This document shows, one piece after another, positions 10,833 through 20,446 of a stretch of DNA of 64,000 nt (the stretch's first letter is position 1; every line of letters starts with the position of its first letter). The translations under genes were made by a program, and so were the position numbers. Source of the DNA: Prorocentrum cordatum. Its lineage: Eukaryota > Sar > Dinophyceae > Prorocentrales > Prorocentraceae. Location of the stretch: assembly GCA_963575745.1 (NCBI GenBank), contig CAUYUJ010015715.1:1-64000 (forward strand). The letters run 5' to 3'. The notes below the pieces were generated by a model, which saw only the letters and a program-made list of their open reading frames with translations, was not told the DNA's origin and made no database searches.

Positions 10833-11330
10833 GAGTGTTGAAACCAGCGAATCGCCTGAGACATCCTCCCAAAACTGCTCCGAAAACGAAACATGTTGGA
10901 AGAGAAAATGGCCAAACCGCCTGCGACATCCCCGCAAAATCCCGCGAAAGGGGCCGAGTGAAATACCCCCCGCCGCTCCCCTTAGAGTGCTGAAACCCGC
11001 GAATCGCCTGAGACATCCTCCAAATCTGCTCCGAAAGCGAAACATGTCGGAAGAGAGAAAAGCCAAACCGCCTGAGACAGCCCCACAAAATCTTACGAAA
11101 GGGGCCGAATGAAATACCCCCCGCCGCTCCCCTTAGAGTGCTGAGACCAGCGAATCGCCTGAGACATCCTCGCAAACTGCTCCGGAAGCGAAACAGGTTG
11201 GAAGACAAAACGGCCAAACCACCTGAGACATCCCCACAACAATCCGCGAAAGGGGCCGAAGGAAATACCCCCTCGCCTCTCCCCTTAGGAGTGCTGAAGC
11301 CACAGAATCGCCTGACACATCCTCAACATC
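10833..11330. repeat. ~152 bp satellite B, right part, just over three units
   Basis: Units begin with GAGTG(T/C)TGAAACC at about 10833, 10985, 11136 and 11289 (spacing 151-153 bp). They continue the array left of the foldback element. Confidence 0.9.
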
Positions 11331-11337
11331 AGTGCGT

Positions 11338-11640
11338 GTGTGTGTGAGTCATCCGATGAGTGGACCTGAGTGAATGTAGTGAATGTATGAGTACAAGTAC
11401 GAGTGAGTCTGAAGTGATGAGTGAGTCTGCGTGATGGGTGAGTCTGAGTGATGAATGAGTCTGAGTGATGAGTGATGAGTCTGAGTCATGACTGAGTCCG
11501 AGTGATGAGTGGGTCTGAGTGATGAGTGAGTCTGAGTGATGAGTGGGTCTGAGTGATAAGTGAGTCTGAGTGACTGACTCAGTCTGAGTGATGAGTGAGT
11601 CTGAATGATGACTGAGTCTGAGTGGGTCTGAGTGAGAGGA
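11338..11640. repeat. GAGTCTGAGTGATGAGTGA minisatellite
   Basis: Tandem GAGTCTGAGTGATGA units with GTGA variants; same family as 8255-8470. Confidence 0.9.
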
Positions 11641-11682
11641 GTGGTGTGTTATCGTCTGTGTTCTCCTCCGGCGCGGCCCGCC

Positions 11683-11799
11683 AATAACAAGAACCCCATA
11701 CTTAGGTAAGCGCAAGAAACCTATACTTCGGATATGGGGAACAAGAACCCCATACTTAGGACATGGGGAAGAACCCCATACTTAGGATATGGGGAATAA
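11683..11799. repeat. Tandem hairpins CCCCATACTTAGGATATGGGG
   Basis: Three to four copies of a ~28-30 bp unit with a CCCCATA/TATGGGG stem and TTAGG-type loop. They abut the point where integrase-downstream coding sequence of the copia-like element stops being readable (~11797). Confidence 0.8.
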
Positions 11800-11865
11800 C
11801 TTGGCCCCTCTCAAGATCGTTCCGCACGAGAGGGAAGGGTCCATTCCAGCCACCCCAGTCGCCTT

Positions 11866-12798
11866 TCATAGTTGTTGGGCGATGGTAGTCATCTTGATCT
11901 CCTTCGTCATGATAATGCTGACCGGTGATGGTCGTCTTGGTCCGTAATGCGCGGTTTGTTTTTTTGAAATTGCAGTGGCTTGTGTAATAACCTCAATGCC
12001 TACCCGGCGGATAGTCTGTTCTCGAGTATGATCGGGTGTATCCGTCTGTTGTTCGTGATCTAGAACAGGCAGGTCGGGTAACATTGCAGGTTGTCGGCCA
12101 AACAGTGCGATGCATGGGGATACCTTGTTGTATGCAGTAAGCGCGTTGGCAACAAACAGGAACACATGCAATCGTCGGGGGAACGCAAGCTGCATGTCTA
12201 ACCTACTGAGTTCAGTCTCCATGACGTGAAGTAAGTGTCGTAGTATACAACTTCTGGCTTCAATGGTAGTAGCGCGTTGTCCACGCGGACGTATCCTTAG
12301 CTCAGTGCCCTCTGCCTGAAAGGCTGCCGTTGCGGTGCCATTACTGAGAGTGCCCTCTCCGTCAGAGTGTAATACTTTGGCAGGTCCGAACTGCATCCAG
12401 CACTGATGGTGCGCATCTAGGATGCTGGTCGGAGTTTTGTCTGGTATCTCGATTCCAGCGCCGCTTCAAACGCAGCGATCGACTACTTGAAATACCTGCT
12501 GTCCCTGTTTGTAGAACACTAGGTCGCATTCGACTTCATCATTGAATTTGCCAGGTAATGCGGTAGACGACATTATAGTCTGTCCAAGCTTGTCCCAAGC
12601 CCTGAGCCCCCGGCATGTGTCAAAGACGCCTTTTATCAAGTCTAGCCTAACGCTATCCAGACCAGCCTTGGTTAAGATGAGCATCATCTTAGGCCCCTTG
12701 GCCTGGGGCCATCGCAGATGTAGTTTTCGCAGCTCGCGCGCAACCGCGCTTGGGTCGAGGCCGCGTAGGTTCTGTAAGCTGATCTGCACGTCAAACCT
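11866..12798 (-). pseudogene. Retroviral-type integrase (copia-like)
   Basis: Reads RFDVQISLQNLRGLDP, then NDEVECDLVFY (first catalytic Asp), VDRCV, in-frame TGA at 12466-12468, SGAGIEIPDKTPTSILDAHHQCW, then FGPAKVLHSDGEG (second Asp) and RATTIEARSCILRHLLHVME (catalytic Glu), NALTAYNKVSPCIALFGRQPAMLPDL, ending at TGA 11866. All three DDE residues are present. The frame is unbroken across the TGA, so the damage is a point mutation (a CGA Arg codon would fit). Past 11866 coding seems to go on in another frame (WNGPFPLVRNDLERGQ) to about 11800. Integrase inserts the element's cDNA into the genome; this copy should be inactive. Confidence 0.8.
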
Positions 12799-13917
12799 TT
12801 ACCAGTCTGGAAGCCTTGGACGAGCAGCAGGGTCACCCGCAGGTGGCGGTGGAGGTGGATCACCTCCCTGTTGTCGCCCACGTCTGGCTACTATTTGTGG
12901 CAGTCGTCTGTGGTCGTTCGAGCTGCCGGCGCCACTTGAGGCAGGTTGCCCCGCAGTCGGCTCAGCAGCACGTCTGCCTACTGTAATGTCGCGGCTGCTG
13001 GCGCCTGCTGTCGGCCCAGCTCTGAAGCCGGGCTTCGGAGCTCGTAGCCGCGCGATTTGTTCGGCGGCTGGCGCCTCGGAAGCCCGCCGCAGGTGGTGAT
13101 GCATCAGAAGCAGCTGCCGCCGCAGGTGGTGGGGCTGCCGGTTCAGCAGAGGCCCCTGTCCGTGGTTGTCAGGCAGCTTCCACGGTTTGGTAAATTTGCA
13201 TTTGCCAGGAATAAGTAAGTGGCCAGGCTTGGCCTTTCCATGGATATTTCAAAAGTTTGGGCAGTCCTTGTAGTAGTTCTCTGTGTCGTGCAACCTGCAG
13301 TGCTTAGGGTTTCTGCTGTACGATGAAGAGTGCATGTTGACGTTGTCAGCACATGCAGGACATCCCCACCCCCCCTGGTGGTGGCTGCACGATACGTCCG
13401 TCAGGATGTCGAAGGATCGTTGGGTCATCCAAATCGAACCCGCTCGCGTTCGCGACCAGAAAAGATGACGCGCGAGGATGATCGTGAAAGGGATCACGGC
13501 TAACTGCGAACGTGTCATATGCAATGTGAACTGCTTCAACGAGAGCAATTGCATCTTCGGAGCGCACTGTGCTGCCTTGGCCAATTCCTTGTTGCAGACC
13601 GCGGCATGGTGGTGATACCCAGTACACCGTTTGTTGTCCGATGATGTTAGTAGTGAGCGGTGGTTGGCCATTATTTCAATAGGCTTACGTATTAATACAC
13701 GAAGGGGATCACGAAGGCCCGCGGCGCATTGGTCTATGCTGACCTTGCGAGTGCCCTCGCGCTTAGTTAGTGTCGTCCATGGCGGTACTTCAGCCTCCCA
13801 AGTACCCACTGACTGTTCACGCAAGTAGAATCGTCTTAGATCGTCTTGACGGACGGCAACCTTTCCACATAGCTTGATGAGTGGAAGGTCTTCCGTGTGA
13901 TGTTCATACCACGTGTC
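12799..13917 (-). pseudogene. Retroelement polyprotein segment with tandem CxxC and AGQPA-rich linker
   Basis: Continues the frame of the VLELCG domain after the TAG at 13918-13920: DTWYEHHTEDLPLIKLCG, REQSVGTWEAEVPPW, IDQCAAGLRDP, RKPIEIMANHRSLL. A Cys/His-rich part follows (CSHHQGGWGCPACADNVNMH, NPKHCRLHDTENYYKDCP). In-frame TGA 13249-13251 follows NF; the frame then reads NIHGKAKPGHLLIPGKCKF and a Pro/Ala-rich linker with AGQPASSG to TAA 12799-12801. The Cys spacing suggests zinc binding. Both stops sit in otherwise continuous sequence. I know this module arrangement only as recurrent in dinoflagellate retroelement proteins; biochemical role unknown. Confidence 0.6.
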
Positions 13918-14769
13918 CTAGCTGACGTTTGCGTTGCAGTAGGAGGGTAGTCCAGTAGTTATGCAGCTAGGTTGTAGGATTACTTTCTTTGCATAACATA
14001 CATCCAGGTAGTGCAGTGCTGCGTCCTGGACTTCCTTGTTTCTAAGATCAACGTAAGAACGCTTGTCGAGCTTACCCGCTGAGGATAAACCTCGGCTGAA
14101 TGCTCCGCATAATTCCAGCACGTCTACCTCGGTGTTTCGTCCGTAACACAAGGTTGGGATTACGGAAAACACATCAGTATGTGTGTCCGCAGGTAGCCCC
14201 GCTGGCAGCGACACGAAGACCTCCCCATCTTCATCGCTGTCAGAATCCAGAGGGACATCAGTGTAGTACGCTTCATATCCAAGGCCCTTCAGATCCTCGC
14301 CGCAATCGTCATTGCCGTCTTCGACCTGTTTTGGTTTCTTGCGTGGTCTGATGTCTTTTCCTTCGTCAGCTTTCTGCTTTTCTTCATGTTTTATCCGGGC
14401 ATCAGTAGGTAATGCTGCTTGTTGTTGCTCATTGTCGGGCATGGTAGATGTCGTAAACCCTGGAATAGGGGGTAGCGCGCGGCCGCGCTCAATCGAGGGG
14501 GGAGGAAGACGATCGTCACCGACGGTCGCAACCCACTTTGGGCGTGGTCGCTGCCCCTCATTGCTGAGCAGAGCCGGGGCCAGAGGCTCCCAGTAACTCG
14601 TAGTTTCATGCTGAACCTTGATATTCTGTCTGATAGTATTGTCGTCAAGATTCGTCGTTACCCGGCGTACCACATGGTCCCATTGACGGCCATTCTTAGG
14701 AGAAAAGACGTAAGCCCGAGCTCTCTTATCTGTTCGAGTGTACGTCGAGATGCACCGCACTTTTATCAT
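13918..14769 (-). pseudogene. Retroelement polyprotein segment with VLELCG (methyltransferase-like) domain
   Basis: A 283-codon frame. The N-terminal half is charged and low in complexity, with a KKPKQ basic patch and acidic stretches. The C-terminal half has VDVLELCGAFSRGLSSAGKLDKRSYVDLRNKEVQDAALHY, resembling a glycine-rich SAM-binding start, then VILQPSCITTGLPSY, resembling the PC loop of a methyltransferase. The terminal TAG (13918-13920) is in frame with the next segment (DTWYEHH), where family members continue. The first codon is not an ATG with clear context; upstream frames to 15.1 kb are broken. Methyltransferase activity is inference from two short motifs. Confidence 0.55.
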
Positions 14770-15201
14770 CTCTGTGTGTCTTACGTGTATCTATTAGGTC
14801 AATCAGTCGTGCAGTCATGATAGCGGTTGTTTTGTTCCGCCATGCCGCCCTCTGGGCGCCTTGGCCGTGCCGGTCTAACTCATGTTCTGCTCTTTCGGCA
14901 GGTTTCCCCACAACTCGGCGGGCGCATTTCCACGGGTCGACTGAAAGGCGCGCGCGACGAACCGCTCGGCAAACGGCTCGAGCGATCGAACTTAAGACCG
15001 GCATGACAACATCGCATACGCATGAAGCACAGTGGACATACGCACGGCTCGAGCTTGGGCCATAATATTTTGGATCCGCTGATAATGTGGCCCCGCACGC
15101 TTACCAGAACATCGCGCATGCCAATCAGCGGGCGTCGCCGCCCATGGCAGTTGATAGTCCCCCGACAAGTTGACTACCCAAGTATTGCGTGCCCCTGGAG
15201 G
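14770..15201 (-). other. Retroelement linker, no readable domain
   Basis: Between two coding segments of the copia-like element. Only short frames are open, probably degraded polyprotein linker. Confidence 0.4.
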
Positions 15202-16070
15202 TCATGACCTCTGCGCGCGTGCGATACGATCGCACGTGTATCCACGGGCTCGGAGTTCGGCACAAGCTGTTCGCATGTCCTCAATGACGAGAGCACGAGA
15301 AAGATATTGATGAGATGAGCGATCATTTTCTGCAGCGGCCGCCCAGCCGGGCCCGCTGCTGCCCGGGGCGCGCGCAGCCGGCGCGGGGAAAAATACGCAG
15401 GTGCCCCCGCGCCTGTAGACAGCCTCAGGTGTCAGCTTGTCCAGGCAAGCGCGCGCGGCCGCAGCGCGCGCCTGCCCCCTTCGCTCATTTTCGGGCGTAG
15501 GGGGCGCCCACATGCCCGTGCCGCAAGCCACGGAATCACCCGGCGAAATCGGCGTCGCACCGCTCGAGGCGAAGATATCATGCCTCGCGGCAGCACCGCT
15601 CGATGCGGCAGGCTGCCCCGCAGAAGCAGGCTCCCCCGCGCGGCTGTCAGCTGGCGTCCACTTGGTGCCCTCTTTGTAGATGGCCTGGTAGACCTTCGCC
15701 TGCAAATCTCTCGCGGCGAAATCCTGATCCATGACCGCAGGCTTGCCGCTGTATGCGGTATTCCTTCGCCACCAGATCTTCAGGGCGCTGTCTGCCGTGT
15801 ACCGGATCCCAAATGCAAATGTCTCCTCGTTGATGCTGTGGCCACTGCCCCTGGTGTCCTGGGACATCGTAGACGCATGAGCACCCATAGGAACAGGTGG
15901 CCCCACGCTGCTTGAAGCAGGTTGCCCCGCAATCGGCTCTGTGTCTGCAGTCTCCTTGATGAGCAAGGGTGTCTCCTCGCATCTGGGATTGGCCGTAATG
16001 GTGAACGCTGTAGCTCCATCGGCCTCCGTCGCCACACCATACTCATCAACCTTAATCGCTAGGTGTCCTG
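15202..16070 (-). pseudogene. Retroelement polyprotein linker after protease
   Basis: A protein-like frame begins at about 16070 with SGHLAIKVDEYGVATEADG, the kind of sequence that follows the protease in these polyproteins, and runs to the stop at 15202. It includes NEETFAFGIRYTADSALKIWW, ACLDKLTPEAVYRRGGTCVF and a Cys-containing tail, with Ala/Gly/Pro linkers holding AGQPASSS, AGEPASAGQPAASS. Three palindromic 14-mers (15608, 15626, 15917) encode those AGxPA strings. The join to the protease end needs a frameshift near 16075. Confidence 0.5.
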
Positions 16071-16090
16071 ACGTGTTTCTTCTAAGTCAA

Positions 16091-16326
16091 TCACTTTAGC
16101 GCCTTACCATGGAGGAGCCTGTACATGTCCGCGCCTGGGATGGCCAGCTTTTCATTGCCTTTCTCAAGGAAGAGGATGGCCCGCATGTTTGCCATGCTGG
16201 TCAGGCCCAGGATTGCGGGCAAGTTCTCGCCAGGGACCCCTCGGCCGCGTTGGCTGAGTAGGTGCCCAGCTTGGCGATGGCAGGTTTCCCGGCAGCTTTG
16301 CCCGTATATGCACAAGAAATTGGCAT
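16091..16326 (-). pseudogene. Retroelement aspartic protease, C-terminal half
   Basis: Ends with GENLPAILGLTSMANMRAILFLEKGNEKLAIPGADMYRLLHGKALK, the conserved second half of the retroviral-type protease (hydrophobic-Gly LPAILGL). Nearer 16326 the protein-like frame is another one (ISCAYTGKAAGKPAIAKLG), so one frameshift lies between. The first half with the active-site Asp is 5.85 kb away at 22.2-22.8 kb, across the DNA transposon. Confidence 0.7.
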
Positions 16327-16365
16327 GGGACTCCCGTGGGCCACTCTCTTGGCCAAATTTCATGG
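16327..16365 (+). repeat. Left terminal inverted repeat
   Basis: Begins GGGACTCCCGTGGGCC and ends AATTTCATGG; identical over 39 bp to the reverse complement of 22135-22173. Confidence 0.9.
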
Positions 16366-16487
16366 TGGGTTGCTCTTGCTCCTGCTCCTCCTGTTTGTCT
16401 GCATGCATGTCCTCCTCTTTGTTTGCATTGCATTGCAGACGCATAGCGTTGCAATCGCACTCTTCCCTCCCATCCTCGCAACAGGAC

Positions 16488-16511
16488 CCCTTTGGAAAAC
16501 ATTCCAAAGGG
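16488..16511. repeat. Short perfect hairpin
   Basis: CCCTTTGGAA and TTCCAAAGGG, 10 bp arms with a 4 nt loop; diverged CCTTTGGAA motifs follow up to 16570. Confidence 0.8.
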
Positions 16512-16597
16512 ATTCCAGTGGAACGCCTCACAGCAGGAATCCTTTGGAAACCGCAACAAAGGGATTCGATTGGAAAGCGCCACACAGGGATGTGGGA

Positions 16598-16888
16598 AGC
16601 GAAAAACCAAAAAAACACAAGGAAAAACCAAAAAAACCAAAGAAACCAAACACCAACAGCCGGAAAACCAAAAAAACACAAGGAAAAACAAAAAAAAACA
16701 AAAAAAACAAAGTTTACAACACTTTCGCTGTCAGGGCGGTGGGGGTGGACGAAGTATCGAAATCTTTGGTTTTTTTTGTTTTTTTGGTTTTTCCTTGTGT
16801 TTTTTTGGTTTTTCGGCTGTTGGTGTTTGGTTTCTTTGGTTTTTCCTTGGTTTTTTTTGGTTTTGTTTTTTCGGTTTTTCTTCGCTTC
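16598..16888. repeat. A-rich/T-rich foldback, ~115 bp arms
   Basis: The left arm (16598-16712) is strings of CCAAAAAAAC and ACACAAGGAAAAACC around CACCAACAGCC. The right arm (16763-16888) is its close reverse complement with CGGCTGTTGGTG. About 50 nt separates them. Long frames here (Lys/Thr/Gln or Phe/Leu/Val strings) are artefacts. Confidence 0.85.
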
Positions 16889-16889
16889 C

Positions 16890-17145
16890 GCCACCCCTCC
16901 CCCTGGGGAGCGGGCGGCTCCAGGAGGCCCCAGGAGGCCCCAGAGAGGCCCCAGAGAGGCCCCAGGAGACCCCTGGAGGAGACCCAGGAGGGAACCCAGG
17001 GGCATCGCAAATTCAATGTCCCTTCGATGCCCCTCCCCTCTCCTCACCTCTCTCTCCCTCAACCAAGTTTTCTGGTTACCCTCTCTTTCGTGCCCGCCAT
17101 CCCCTTCCCGCGACGGCAGCAGACTCAAGGCCCAGCTGGTTGCTG
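16890..17145. repeat. GGCCCCAGGAGG-type repeats, then no gene
   Basis: GAGGCCCCAG motifs at 16918-17000, then CT-rich sequence to about 17145. No coding signal. Confidence 0.6.
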
Positions 17146-17562
17146 AGGATGGGTGCCTTTCGGGTGCCTTGCGGGTGCCTTGCGGGTGCCTTAGCAATTA
17201 GCGGAGTGCATTGCGAGTATACACGTGCCGCGCAACTCCCCAAATATACCATTCAGAAGGGGGAAACGCTCGAGAATTTTTTTTTGGGGGTTTTTTTTGT
17301 TGTTGCCGTTGCATATGAACGGAAAGCGAAGCATTTCTCGTTAAGTGCAAAAATCAGATTTGAAGAAGTATCATAATCATTATGACGTTGTGCATTTTTA
17401 CTATCGGCGTCGACCCCCGAATTCTGAGGATGGGTGCCTTTCGGGTGCCTTGCGGGTGCCCTTCGGGTGCCTTTCGGGTGCCTTGCGGGTGCCCTCCGGG
17501 TGTTTTTCGGGAGCCGTGCGGGAGCACTTCGGGTGCTCTTCGGCCGTCTTCGGGTACCTTTC
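17146..17562. repeat. GGGTGCCTTGC/TTC minisatellite in two blocks
   Basis: About 10-11 bp units GGGTGCCTTTC at 17150-17200 and 17430-17560; the sequence between (17200-17430), with a T run near 17280, has no recognisable gene. Confidence 0.85.
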
Positions 17563-17599
17563 GGTAGCCAGCAAGGGGCTTGGGAGGAGGCGGAAGAGA

Positions 17600-18110
17600 A
17601 ACCCAGGATCCCAAGAGGAACCTAGGAACCCAGGAGGAACCGAGGAACCCAGGAACCCAGGAGGAACCCAGGAACCCAGGAGAAATCCAGGAACACAGGA
17701 GGAACCCAGGAACCCAGGAACCTTGGAGGAACCCAGGAAACCAAAAGAAACCCAGGAGGAACCCAGGAACCCAGGAGGAACCCAGGAACCCAGGAGGAAC
17801 CCAGGAACCCAGGAGGAACCAAGGAACCCAGGAACCCAGGAGGAACCCAGGAACCCAGGAGAAATCCAGGAACACAGGAGGAACCCAGGAATCCAGGAAC
17901 CTTGGAGGAACCCAAGAAACCAAGAGAAACGCAGGAGGAACCCAGGAACCCAGGAGGAACCCAGGAACCCAGGAGGAATCCAGGAACCCAGGAGGAACCG
18001 AGGAACCCAGGAACCTAGGAACCCAGGAGGAACCCAGGAACCCAGGAACCCAGGAGAAACCCAGGAACACAGGAGTAATCCAGGAATCCAGGAATCTTGG
18101 AGGAACCCAG
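17600..18110. repeat. GGAACCCAGGA minisatellite
   Basis: Units GGAACCCAGGA and GGAGGAACCCA repeated over 500 bp, with larger duplications (17640-17745 resembles 17820-17930). It lies just upstream of the ATPase gene. Confidence 0.95.
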
Positions 18111-18210
18111 CGTTTCCTGACCCCCCTCGCTGCTCGTAGCTGTTTGGGCCCAATCGCAACGCCGAGCGTGCGCCTTCTGGCAAACCCTCAGCGTCATTCA
18201 AGACCGCGGC

Positions 18211-20250
18211 ATGGCCGCTTACGAGGACCTGAAATCGGCGACCGAGGGCTGGTATTGCCGCCCTCTTCCTGCACCAATGGTAACGGGCGTGCTGCCCCGT
18301 GGAGAAATCGAGCCTTTTCTCGAACTCACGGACGACATCGGGGCCAACGAGAACCCACTGGTGCACTACATTGATTTCATCACGGGGCATAGAGACCCAG
18401 TCCCCCCCGAGCTCGACGAGCAATACAAGGCGGCCTGGAAGGACGACAGCTACCACAATCTGCCGCCACCGTTCGGGTTCAAGACGGCGCCGCAACACCA
18501 CATGACGCTGCAGATTTGTATCCTTGACGCCCCCGACGGCACGAAGACCATAATCAAACACTGCGTCATCCCCAACAAGGCGAAGACGGCCGTCTTCGCC
18601 AGCATGGCTTTCGGGAGCGTCAAGAAGCTCTGCTTCCAGCATCCCAAGGTGCACGATTGGGGAAACAAAAGGGTGGCGAGGGCGCGGCGCCCTCGCCATT
18701 TTGTTTTTTCGATCGCGCCGCCAGGTGGGGGTCAAGGTCTGGCAATACGCCTTCGAGCGGTTCGGAGGCAAACAGTGTCGGGCTTTCTTCTTATCGCCAG
18801 ACGTCAAGACGGCCACCAAGGTGAACGAGTTCTACGAGCTCTCGGACGAGGATATAAACGCTGGCTTCGAATACATCCTGAAGAACGCGCCTCGCTCCAC
18901 GGCCGAGCTCAAGCAGCTGGTATGGCAGACGAAGGCGCTACGCAAAGGCGCCCCCCTCTACGGCTGGCCCGTCCCCCTGGTGGCGAAGGCGTTGAGCGGG
19001 CTCGCGGCGGAGGGCGCGCTTGCAAAGAAGGAGTTCGAAAACAACGTGATCCTCTGCGAGGACCACTTCAACCTTCGCGTTCTCGAAGCCATGCAGGAGC
19101 TGATCAACAGCAACGATTCGCTTGTCCTCATTGGGGAGCCCAACATCGGCAAGACGCCGCTCGGGCGCGCATTCCTGATGGCAATGTGCCGCAGGAACGC
19201 GCGGGTCCACGGATTGGACCCCGCGGGTTGTTGCATCCGCGTCACGCCTGAGATCGATTTCTTGCGAGGCGAGCCCGGCGACATTCTCATGGGGGACTTT
19301 GTGGACGATGGCTGCTTGAATCTCCTCCCGCCCAAGATGGTGAAGGCCTTGCTCGACGTCGGCCAGTACGAGAGCATGTGCTGGGCCAGGTGGGGCGCAA
19401 CGAAATGGAAGAAGGGGGAGCCTCGGTGCTTGGCGGACCAGACTTACGATCCGAATGCCGAGAAGCTGGACCGCTGGCCCTCCGTGAAGTTCCAGGAATT
19501 CTTCGAGCTCGTGCGCCCTGCCTTCTCCGAGAAGGCGACCCGCGCATGCATGCTGGCTTTCTTCAAGCGTTCTGCGTTTCTGGTGAATACCCAGGAATAC
19601 CTCTACTGGCGCCCAGCAGGCACTGAGGAGAAAGATGTTCCGCGCATTAACTTCAAGGGCGAGACCTTCCTGACGGCCGAGGGGAAGCGCCTGTACCTAC
19701 TGCAGAAGGACGGCGACATGACCCCGCCCGCCAATATCCAGCAGCTCTTGGAGAAGGAGCGGCTCCTCGTGGACTCCGCCGTGGAGAAGAACCGCAAGAA
19801 GTCCTCAGACGCGGCCCTCGGTTCTTTGCCAGCCCCGTCGTTCGTCCAGGTTTGGGGGTTCAAAGATGCGGCCCTGCGGGGTGGGGTCCTAGGGCTGAGG
19901 GAGCACTTCAACGCGTTCTGAACGCTGAAACGCTGCCTCGGCCTTGGCGGACATCATCTTTGAGCCCCTCCCGACAGGTGAAGCGAGAGCGCGTGTCCCC
20001 TGAGCGCCTGACGTTTCGGAAGCGCCTGCTCTCGGGGATGACGCTCAATGTCGACAGCCCGTCCCCCGCCAAGCAACATGCCGCGGCGTCGTCCACTGCA
20101 TCTGGGCCCGCGGCCCCGCCCCGCGACGATCTCGAGGTCCAGCTCTCGCAGATGCTGGCCGAGGAGGGGGCACCCGCTGTGCCTGCGATGCCCTCGGCTG
20201 CGGAGGAGGACGAGGCGCACGCTTTCCTCGGTTCTCAGAGTCAGGAGTGA
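18211..20250 (+). CDS. Transposon P-loop ATPase, three exons
   Basis: Proposed CDS joins 18211-18648, 18725-19849 and 19978-20250, giving 611 residues from ATG 18211 to TGA 20248-20250. Walker A is GEPNIGKT at residues 283-290 and Walker B is DILMGDFVDDG near 332-342, so it is an NTPase, perhaps AAA+ or SF3-helicase related. The first 270 residues match no family I know. A Ser/Ala/Glu-rich tail follows in exon 3. Both introns start GT, end AG and fall between codons. An ATPase next to a DDE transposase recalls IstB or TnsC target selectors, an analogy only. If intron 2 is not removed, the protein would end at 19921 instead. Codons are strongly GC-ending, as in the transposase. Confidence 0.65.
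18649..18724 (+). other. Intron 1 (76 bp), introner-like
   Basis: Removing GTGCAC...CCGCCAG joins FQHPK to VGVKVWQYAFERFGG in frame. Inside are inverted arms TGGCGAGGGCGC and GCGCCCTCGCCA with a 1 nt centre, extended by ACAAAA/TTTTGT with 3 extra bases on the left. AGGTG flanks both ends of the intron like a short target duplication. Confidence 0.7.
19850..19977 (+). other. Intron 2 (128 bp), introner-like
   Basis: GTTTGGGG...CCCGACAG; splicing joins PAPSFVQ to VKRERVSPERL in frame. Near the ends are the inverted segments GGGGTTCAAAGATG and CATCTTTGAGCCCC. CAGGT is present at both junctions. Confidence 0.55.
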
Positions 20251-20446
20251 GCGGGCGGCCGCGAGAGCGCGGGCGGGCAGGTGCGGCGCGCGGGTTTCGC
20301 GGGCAGCGATGGCACCCTCAGCTCGGGCGCTGATGCCGCGCGCGCTGCCGAGGTGGCGCGCGCCGCTGCGCCCCAGATGAGCTGGGGGCGCGCGCCGCCA
20401 ACATGTTGTGTCTTGATAGGGTTATCCACAAGTACCGCGCGTTATC

